A stretch of DNA of 49,770 bases from Candidatus Acetothermia bacterium. GTDB lineage: Bacteria > Bipolaricaulota > Bipolaricaulia > RBG-16-55-9 > JANLFV01. The notes beneath the pieces were generated by a model. The model was not told the origin of the DNA. It made no database searches and saw only the letters and a program-made list of their open reading frames with translations. Shown here piece by piece: positions 44,243 through 49,770 of the stretch. The position numbers and the translations under genes are program-made. Within the stretch, counting starts at the first letter, position 1, and the number at the start of each line of letters is the position of its first letter. Location: assembly GCA_024653345.1 (NCBI GenBank), contig JANLFV010000010.1, forward strand, positions 1 to 49,770. The letters run 5' to 3'.

Positions 44243-45283
44243 ATGATCACCCCGATCAGCTACCGCGACGGTGCGGTCGAGCTGCTCGACCAGACCAGGC
44301 TCCCTCAGGAGGCCGTGGTCCTGAAGATCCGGGAGTTCCGCGAGCTGGCCCGGGCGATCCGCGAGCTCAAAGTGAGAGGGGCACCGGCGATCGGGCTGGC
44401 CGCGGCCTACGGGGTGGTCCTGGGGCTCCAGAACCTGGAACTAGAAGATGAAGCCCAGCTCGACCGCCGCTTCCAAGAGGTGGTCGAGGAACTGAAGCGG
44501 ACGAGGCCGACGGCCGTGAACCTCTTCTGGGCGCTGGAGCGGATGGCCCGGGCCTTCAAGGAAAGCCGGGCCAAGGGCCTGGGCCTGGCCGAGCTGAAGC
44601 GGGCCCTCCTCGCCGAGGCCGAAGCGATCCACCGCGAGGACATCGAGGCCAACAAGAGGATCGGGCGGCTCGGGGCCGAGCTCCTCCCGGAAGGGGCCAC
44701 GGTCCTGACCCACTGCAACGCCGGCGCGCTCGCGACCGGCGGGTATGGGACGGCCCTCGGGGTGGTCCGGTCCGCCTGGGAGATGGGCCGCCTGAGGAAG
44801 GTCCTGGTGAGCGAGACCCGCCCGCTCCTCCAGGGGGCCAGGCTCACCGCCTGGGAGCTGGAGCAAGAGGGGATCCCCTACGAGCTGATCACCGACGGGA
44901 TGGCCGGCTGGCTCATGGCCCGCGGCGAGGTGGGGGCTGTGGTCGTCGGGGCGGACCGGATCGCTAGGAACGGCGATACGGCCAACAAGATCGGGACCTA
45001 CTCCCTGGCGGTCCTGGCCCATCACCACAAGATCCCGTTCTATGTGGCCGCCCCGAGCTCGACCCTCGACCCCGCCTGCCCGACCGGGAGGGAGATCCCG
45101 CTCGAGGAGCGCTCCCCCGAGGAGGTCACCACAATCCGGGGGGTGAGGCTCGCCCCCGCCGGGGCTTCCGCGCGGAACCCGGCCTTCGATGTGACCCCAC
45201 ACGAAATGATCAGCGCGATCATCACCGAGAGGGGTGTGCTCCGGCCCCCATTGGCCGAGGCGATCGCCGATGTGCTCCCCTGA
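44243..45283 (+). CDS. mtnA: S-methyl-5-thioribose-1-phosphate isomerase (MtnA)
   Basis: The 346-aa enzyme isomerises 5-methylthioribose-1-phosphate (and often 5-deoxyribose-1-phosphate) to the ribulose form. Evidence: VRGAPAIGLAAAYGV near the N-terminus, RPTAVNLFWALERM, catalytic Cys about residue 158 in VLTHCNAGALATGGYGTAL, ETRPLLQGARLTAWEL, and catalytic Asp in VVGADRIARNGDTANKIGTY. ISAIITERGVLRPP is the family C-terminus. ATG at 44243 gives a standard N-terminus. It overlaps the aldolase gene by 14 bases. eIF2B-like aIF-2B paralogues are the alternative, but the Cys/Asp pair favours MtnA. Confidence 0.95.
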   Translation: MITPISYRDGAVELLDQTRLPQEAVVLKIREFRELARAIRELKVRGAPAIGLAAAYGVVLGLQNLELEDEAQLDRRFQEVVEELKRTRPTAVNLFWALERMARAFKESRAKGLGLAELKRALLAEAEAIHREDIEANKRIGRLGAELLPEGATVLTHCNAGALATGGYGTALGVVRSAWEMGRLRKVLVSETRPLLQGARLTAWELEQEGIPYELITDGMAGWLMARGEVGAVVVGADRIARNGDTANKIGTYSLAVLAHHHKIPFYVAAPSSTLDPACPTGREIPLEERSPEEVTTIRGVRLAPAGASARNPAFDVTPHEMISAIITERGVLRPPLAEAIADVLP

Positions 45284-45839
45284 GGAGATAGTCAAGACGG
45301 CGCGAAGGATGGCCGAGCTCGGGCTGGTCCTAGGGAGCTTCGGGAATGTGAGCTGCCGCTCCGGCTCGGGCGAGAGGGTCTTGATCACCCCGACGAAGCT
45401 GGATTACTCTGCGATGGAGCCGGAGGACATCGTGGCGCTCGACCTTGAGGGGAGGAAGCTCGAGGGGAGGAGGGAGCCCTCTTCGGAGTTCAGAATGCAT
45501 CTGGCGATCTATCGCGCCCGGGAGGATGTCCGGGCGATCGTGCACGCTCACGGGGTCTTTGGCCTGGCCCTGAGTCTCGTTGCCTCGGAGCTGCCCGCGC
45601 TCACCGAGGAGATGGAGCACGGCCTCGGCGGGCCGGTCAAGGTCGCGCCCTACGCCCCCGCGGGCTCGCAGGAGCTCGCCGACCGGGCGGCCGAGCTCTT
45701 GCGGAGGGGCGGTAAGGCCCTGATCCTCGCCCGGCATGGGCTCGTGGGCCTGGGGAAGGACCTCGAGGAGGCGCTCTTCGTCTGTCGCCTGGTCGAGCGG
45801 GCTGCTCAGATCTATCTCTTGGCAAGGGCTGGAGAGTGA
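45270..45839 (+). CDS. Class II aldolase / MtnB-like protein
   Basis: The 189-aa zinc aldolase/dehydratase family protein has GLVLGSFGNVSCRSG (substrate phosphate loop), ITPTKLDYSAMEPEDIVALDLEG, SSEFRMHLAIYRAREDVRAIVHAHG (HxH zinc ligands plus catalytic Glu region), and third His in LARHGLVGLGKDLEEAL. It starts inside mtnA. It could be methylthioribulose-1-phosphate dehydratase (MtnB), or the aldolase of the DHAP shunt that splits the MtnA product into DHAP and an aldehyde. No mtnC, mtnD or mtnW is visible here, which leans toward the aldolase, but this is inference. Confidence 0.9.
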   Translation: MCSPEEIVKTARRMAELGLVLGSFGNVSCRSGSGERVLITPTKLDYSAMEPEDIVALDLEGRKLEGRREPSSEFRMHLAIYRAREDVRAIVHAHGVFGLALSLVASELPALTEEMEHGLGGPVKVAPYAPAGSQELADRAAELLRRGGKALILARHGLVGLGKDLEEALFVCRLVERAAQIYLLARAGE

Positions 45840-45841
45840 GA

Positions 45842-45873
45842 GCACCGGGGAGGCCCTTCGGCCTCCCCGGTGC
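45842..45873. terminator. Long perfect hairpin, bidirectional terminator-like
   Basis: GCACCGGGGAGGCC and its complement form a perfect 14-bp stem with a 4-nt loop, three bases after the aldolase stop. It also lies about 30 nt after the stop of the small minus-strand gene. Neither side has a strong T-run, so termination may need a factor. Confidence 0.65.
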
Positions 45874-45902
45874 GTTCAAGCCTCTTCCGGATTACCCTGA
45901 GC

Positions 45903-45974
45903 CTAGCCGCAACCGCCACCGGCAGGCTTCTTCGGAGTCTCCGGCTTCTTCGGGGTCTTCTTCTCCTTGAGCAT
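45903..45974 (-). CDS. Tiny 23-aa Lys/Pro-repeat peptide ending GGGCG
   Basis: A short gene below usual length limits. ATG at 45974 is preceded by GGAGGTGA at 5-nt spacing. A promoter (TTGACG, 17 nt, TATCAT) lies 61 nt upstream of the ATG (expected start near 46035). The hairpin at 45842-45873 follows the TAG. The peptide begins MLKEKK, contains a tandem hexapeptide TPKKPE/TPKKPA (encoded by an 18-bp near-repeat), and ends in a flexible tail GGGCG with a penultimate cysteine. It has no hydrophobic segment or signal peptide. I do not recognise the family. Possible roles are a nucleic-acid- or ribosome-binding peptide, a precursor for modification at the Cys, or a metal/thiol carrier; none is shown. 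Confidence 0.65.
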   Translation of the reverse strand: MLKEKKTPKKPETPKKPAGGGCG

Positions 45975-46041
45975 TCTGCTCACCTCCCTCCCCTGTTCAC
46001 GGGGTCGGAATGTCATCATTCGGACCACCCTGAGTCGGCGG

Positions 46042-46070
46042 ATGATAACACTGCCTCATGCCCTCGTCAA
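46042..46070 (-). promoter_or_regulatory. Promoter of the tiny peptide gene
   Basis: Minus strand TTGACG (46070-46065), exactly 17 nt, TATCAT (46047-46042). No other minus-strand gene starts in this 347-nt interval. Confidence 0.7.
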
Positions 46071-46137
46071 GGGTTGGCTTGCGGGAACTTCATCACCCGG
46101 CAGACTATAGGAGTCCGGGCTGTCCCCGGGCCTCCCT

Positions 46138-46166
46138 TTGCCTTCCGCGCACCCCCTTGCTAAGAT
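46138..46166 (+). promoter_or_regulatory. Promoter of the VWA-domain gene
   Basis: TTGCCT (46138-46143), 17-nt spacer, TAAGAT (46161-46166). Initiation is expected near 46173, just before GGAGGGTGAGAGG and the ATG at 46187. Confidence 0.6.
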
Positions 46167-46186
46167 TGTGCCGGAGGGTGAGAGGA

Positions 46187-47302
46187 ATGAACGAGAAGCG
46201 AATCTTGATGGCACTGCTGGTCGTGTTCCTCGGCATGGCGGCTTTCCTTGTCTACAAGGGTGCGGTCACCCCGACCGCGAGGGACATCTCCCAGCTCTAC
46301 GAAAAGTATCTGGAGGAGGTCCGGGCCACAAGCGAGACCATTGCCAGCCTCCGGGAGGAGGTGGATCGGCTCGCCAGCCGGACCGAGTCCAGCGAGAGCG
46401 CGGTCAAGGAGCTGCAGCTTAGTTTCGATGGCTCGCTAGCCTCCTTTGCTCATCTGGGGGATAAGCTCGAGGCGATGTTGACGGTCATGGAGGACCAGAG
46501 CGCACAGCCTGAGCAACTGCTCGAGCTGACCGAGATCAGGCGCGAGCTGGAGTCGATCAAGGCCGAGCTAGCTGATCCCAACTACGGCCTGGCCAGGGTG
46601 ACGGCCGACATCTCGACCCTCGAGGCCCGAGTGGAAAGGGTTGAGGTGAGCGGCGAGAAGCTCTGGAACTGCCTGAATGGGATGACCCTGGTCCTGCAGG
46701 ACCGCCCGGCGGAGGTCGAGCGCCTCCCGCTCGATGTGATCCTGGCGATCGACAGCTCCGGGAGCATGAGGGTGAACGATCCCGGCAGGCTGCGCATCAC
46801 CACCGCCAGGAAGTTCGTGGAGCAGCTCGACCCCTCGCGCGATCGGGCGGGGATCGTCAGTTGGGACAACGACATCGACTTCGTCCAGCCGCTGACGAAC
46901 GATCTAGCCCTGGTCGGCAAGCGCCTCTCGCAGATCGATGCGGACGGGGCGACGAACCTGAACGTCGGGCTCTCCGCAGCGATTGCGGAGTTGCTCCAGC
47001 ACGGGCGCGCGGAGGCCAAGACGGTGATCATCTTCCTCACCGACGGAGATGGGGCCTACATCTTCTCCGGGGAGGCCAACTCGCCCCTCGCGCCCGCGAG
47101 CGGGAAGGAGGTCAAGATCTACGCGATCGGGCTGGGGAGAGAGCCATCCGAGCTGAAGCTCCAGGACATGGCCGGCACGACCGGCGGGAGGATCTATCTC
47201 GCCCCGACAGCGGCAGACCTGCTGGAGATCTACGAGGAGCTCTCGAAGAGGCTCGTTGCTCCCGCGGAGCAGGTGTTCAAGATAACCTGTCCGGCGGACT
47301 AG
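46187..47302 (+). CDS. Membrane-anchored coiled-coil protein with von Willebrand A domain
   Basis: The 371-aa protein has an N-terminal signal anchor (ILMALLVVFLGMAAFLVY). A coiled-coil region of about 130 residues follows (RATSETIASLREEVDRLASR and later heptads), then a VWA domain (about 180-355). The MIDAS metal site is complete: DxSxS in VILAIDSSGSM, Thr in DGATNLNVGL, Asp in IIFLTDGDGAY. The domain would sit outside the cytoplasmic membrane on a coiled-coil stalk and bind a protein partner through a divalent metal. The next gene on the other strand is a secreted protein, 7 nt away tail to tail. GGAGGGTGAGAGG precedes the ATG. Confidence 0.9.
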   Translation: MNEKRILMALLVVFLGMAAFLVYKGAVTPTARDISQLYEKYLEEVRATSETIASLREEVDRLASRTESSESAVKELQLSFDGSLASFAHLGDKLEAMLTVMEDQSAQPEQLLELTEIRRELESIKAELADPNYGLARVTADISTLEARVERVEVSGEKLWNCLNGMTLVLQDRPAEVERLPLDVILAIDSSGSMRVNDPGRLRITTARKFVEQLDPSRDRAGIVSWDNDIDFVQPLTNDLALVGKRLSQIDADGATNLNVGLSAAIAELLQHGRAEAKTVIIFLTDGDGAYIFSGEANSPLAPASGKEVKIYAIGLGREPSELKLQDMAGTTGGRIYLAPTAADLLEIYEELSKRLVAPAEQVFKITCPAD

Positions 47303-47309
47303 GCGGCTC

Positions 47310-49770
47310 CTATCTCAAGACCACCAGCTTCTTGACTTCGCTCCTGATCATCCGGCCGTCGTAGCCCCGGGCGGTCACCACATAGAGGTAGACCCCGTTC
47401 GCGAGTGTCCGGCCTGCGCTATCCAGACCCTGGAAGGCCAGGCGATTCCCGGCCGTCCGCTGCTGGAAGAGGCGCCTCCCGGCGAGGTCGAAGACCTCCA
47501 GCTCGAGCCCGGCGATCCCTGAGCCCTGGACCTCAAATGTCGTGACAGCGCCGCGCGTTCGGCTGACGATGTTGTCTATCCGCAGGGGCTGTGGGACCGG
47601 AGAAACTCCGGCCCCGCTCACCGAGCCCCCGGAGATCCACAGCTCAATCAGCTTCAGCATCTCGGCGTCGCTGATCGTCTTCCCGCCTGTGCCTGGCACA
47701 GCTTCGCCCGAGATCCAGTATTGGATGGCCGTGAGGATCTCACTGTCTTCAAGGGTCCCGTTGCCGTTGGTGTCGAGGGCTTGGGCGATCGTCTCCTCAC
47801 CACTGGGCGGAGGCAGTGGGCCGATCTCCCCCTCCCAGATGCGCACAGAGGGATCGGAGCGATCGTAAGGTCTCGGAGCGGCGAACCTCCCGCCTTCTCC
47901 GAGAGATGTCTCATAACCCACCGGCAACGCTAAGACGGAGCCATCCGGCTGGATGATCTCCGGGCTTCCCTCGAAGTTGCGCACCGTGACATCCCCACTG
48001 GCGGCGATGGTCAGGCCCACCGTCGACCGCAATCTGAAAACGGCCCGGGCACTGGGGTTGCCGATCGGCGAGCCTTCGAACACGTCCAGGATGATTCCCA
48101 GAGGACCGCTGGCCTTCTTGCCGACCTTCTTGAAGAGCATCTCCAGGGTCTTATCGATCCCTTTGTCCTTGCCGATCTTCTCCACCATTAGGCGCGTGGT
48201 AGAGGCATCCTCCATCTGGTAGTCTCGCAGTTGTTGGAAATTCCACGGACCTAGAGTCAGCTCCCAGTATAGATCCGGGGAGCCGCTTTCATAGCCAATA
48301 GCATAAGCGGCTCCTGATAACTCCCTCATCACGACTCTGCATCCCTGGAAGAGTCTCAACTTATCCCCGAAATCCCCCTTGATCGCTTGATTGAGGGGGA
48401 GCGGATTGCCGTTCAGCGAGGGAGGCGTTGGTCGCCCATCCGGTCCTATTCCTTTGCTCGTTGCGTATACCGTGAAGGCCGCCTCGATGTTCACGGTGAA
48501 CGGCACCTCCCGCTCCTCCAATTCCCCGAGCTCGTTGACGACTTCTAGCAGGGCCATGAACCTCACAGCCTGCTTCTGCTCGATGAGCTTGACAACATAG
48601 AAGTCATACTGGGCGTCCTTCGTGCCGGGATAATTGTATTCAACGCGATTCAACGGGTCAGACGACGGCCTTGCGGGGTATCTGAAGAAGACTTCCGGCT
48701 GCTGCTTGCTGATGCTGATGCTTGCAATTCCTCTTATGAAAAGCGCCTCATCCTTGACTCTGAACCTGACCCGCAGTGCGACGGGCTCAGACTCACTCAT
48801 TGGCATATCGTATCCAAGTGTGTAAGAGACCTCGATCTCTTCGGAGACAACCTCGAAGAAAGTGCTCTCCTCATCAACGCCGCCGGTAGAGATGCACCTG
48901 GCTTGGACCTCATATGAGCCCGGCGCCGCATCGGCAGAGATGGCCCACTTGGTAGATTGCCACGCTTGGTTCTCTCCCGGAGAGATGGTGTGATCTGTTC
49001 CGACAAAGTTGTAGACCTCTTCTCCCGACGGATCGAGGATCACATACTCGACATGATAGTCTGCCGCTGCTGTCCCCGGATTGGTCAGCTCGTAGATCAC
49101 CTTGACGGTATCTCCGGGGGCGTAAGCCGACTTTCCCATCTCTAGCCTGACGAATTCGACTGCGACCCCGACAGAGATCTCTACACTATCTTCGGCCGTG
49201 CCTCCTTTGCCGTCGGAGACTACGACTCTTATGGTGTGTGTGCCGGTCTCAGGGTTGCGCCAGTTCACATTGGCGCTCGTGACGTTCTGTCTTATCCCGT
49301 TCACATACCACTCATAGGTCAGTGGGTCTCCATCGGGGTCGCTCGCATCTGTCGCGAAGTGGTAGATTACTTCCTCCGGGGTCGGGTTCTCAGTCCAGTA
49401 GGTCAACGAGGCCGTCGGCGGGTGGTTCTCACCGGGTGGAGGTGTGGTTTCACCTCTCAGGTATACTTCCCAGCGGAATGTTGCTCCAGAGTCCCTGTCT
49501 TTGACAACAAGGTAGAGGATGCAATTGCCAGGGGGGCGAGGGGGCATTCCAGTCACAGCCGGACATCCCGGAGGGGATATTCTCCTTCCAGGGCGGAGCC
49601 CAGACGCTACTCTTCCAATAGGAAGGCGCATCGTTATATATCTCATGGGGCTGCCATTCGCCTATCCCCAGGGGTTCGGTATAGAAATCGATCCAACCTG
49701 ATACACCTGTAACCCAGTGTAGTGGACCCCTCGGATTGGACACCTCTGTTAGGGAGGGGTAAGGTCCAAG
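47310..49770 (-). pseudogene. Secreted PKD/CARDB/dockerin-like protein, 5' end off-window, one frameshift
   Basis: The coding frame enters at the right edge (LGPYPSLTEVSNPRGPLHW) and runs as convincing protein to about 49540. There a run of six G (49531-49536) appears one base too long and the frame shifts; with five G it continues through PSPPGNCILYLVVKDRDSG. Then follow a PKD/cadherin-like domain (ASLTYWTENPTPEEVIYHF, TASDPDGDPLTYEWYVNG), a CARDB-like domain (SAYAPGDTVKVIYELTNPG), a large unrecognised middle part, and a dockerin-like Ca site (ALDTNGNGTLEDSEILTAIQ). A FlgD-like Ig/sorting tail comes last (VFDLAGRRLFQQRT, LANGVYLYVVTARG). The terminal module resembles C-terminal sorting or anchoring domains of secreted proteins. 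About 820 residues are visible. An intact gene with a sequencing error is quite possible. Confidence 0.75.

Noticed and set aside
44441-45388. Minus-strand open frame of 315 codons
   Set aside because: Shadow of mtnA and the aldolase; Pro/Gly/Arg-rich composition and no recognisable motif.
43086-45974. RiPP cluster made of the radical SAM protein and the tiny Cys-ended peptide
   Set aside because: The enzyme is of the AmrS/PflA-activase type without a SPASM or peptide-recognition domain, and the peptide gene is on the opposite strand behind a terminator-like hairpin.
1-49770. CRISPR array, IS element, prophage or integron
   Set aside because: No regularly spaced direct repeats, transposase or integrase motifs, terminal inverted repeats or phage structural genes were seen.

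Overview
The window is bacterial chromosome with high G+C. It carries bacterial ribosomal proteins S9 and L31, MraY, RNase G, TilS, RseP, GatA and IspF, together with large secreted proteins carrying PKD, propeller and CARDB-like modules. One of these is a predicted beta-barrel with a C-terminal Phe, which suggests an outer membrane. A two-subunit-type ADP-forming acyl-CoA synthetase fused to an acetyltransferase, RtcA, an archaeal/eukaryotic-looking HisRS and several apparently leaderless genes point to a deep-branching, little-cultivated lineage. Bipolaricaulota/Acetothermia-like is my guess from gene content only, with low confidence. I saw no phage, transposon or CRISPR array.

Region 1 (1-16.8 kb, all minus strand) looks like one long catabolic operon. 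It is read from a consensus-like promoter at 16800-16828: XRE-cupin regulator, HyuA, two tandem HyuB paralogues, a DUF3830 protein, an M24 Xaa-Pro peptidase, a complete dipeptide/oligopeptide ABC transporter (binding protein, two permeases, two ATPases), a TatD hydrolase, an M29/dihydroxypyridine-dioxygenase-like protein, and a second HyuA cut by the left edge. Together they would import small peptides or cyclic amides and open or hydrolyse them by ATP-dependent (HyuAB) and metal-dependent steps. Its codon use is visibly less G/C-biased than that of region 2.

Region 2 (16.9-27.4 kb) is housekeeping: divergent folB-folK-rng (an RNase G ending exactly where the zinc link should begin), the acyl-CoA synthetase-GNAT fusion, tRNA-Val(CAC), an operon of acyl-CoA dehydrogenase, ahcY, rpsI, rpmE and a YqhQ-family membrane protein, and convergent hisS.

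Region 3 (27.4-33.0 kb) holds two large secreted-protein genes, both interrupted in this sequence (one frameshift, one in-frame TAA). The second lies behind a promoter and a c-di-GMP-I (GEMM) riboswitch with a visible switching hairpin. This suggests that second-messenger signalling controls a surface protein.

Region 4 (33.0-45.8 kb) has rtcA, tilS-rseP, ispF, mraY, gatA, a secreted propeller protein, a slipin/NfeD membrane-protease pair, and a radical SAM enzyme followed by mtnA and a class II aldolase (S-methylthioadenosine/5'-deoxyadenosine salvage).

Region 5 (45.8-49.8 kb) contains a tiny gene not visible at usual length cut-offs (23 aa, Lys-Pro repeats, C-terminal GGGCG) with its own promoter, ribosome-binding site and hairpin. 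It also has an anchored VWA-domain protein and a large secreted CARDB/dockerin-like protein, which is frameshifted and cut by the right edge.

Overall, several promoters (upstream of the regulator gene, hisS, tilS and ispF) place the -10 box only about 8-10 nt before the start codon with no Shine-Dalgarno sequence, so leaderless mRNAs appear to be common here.
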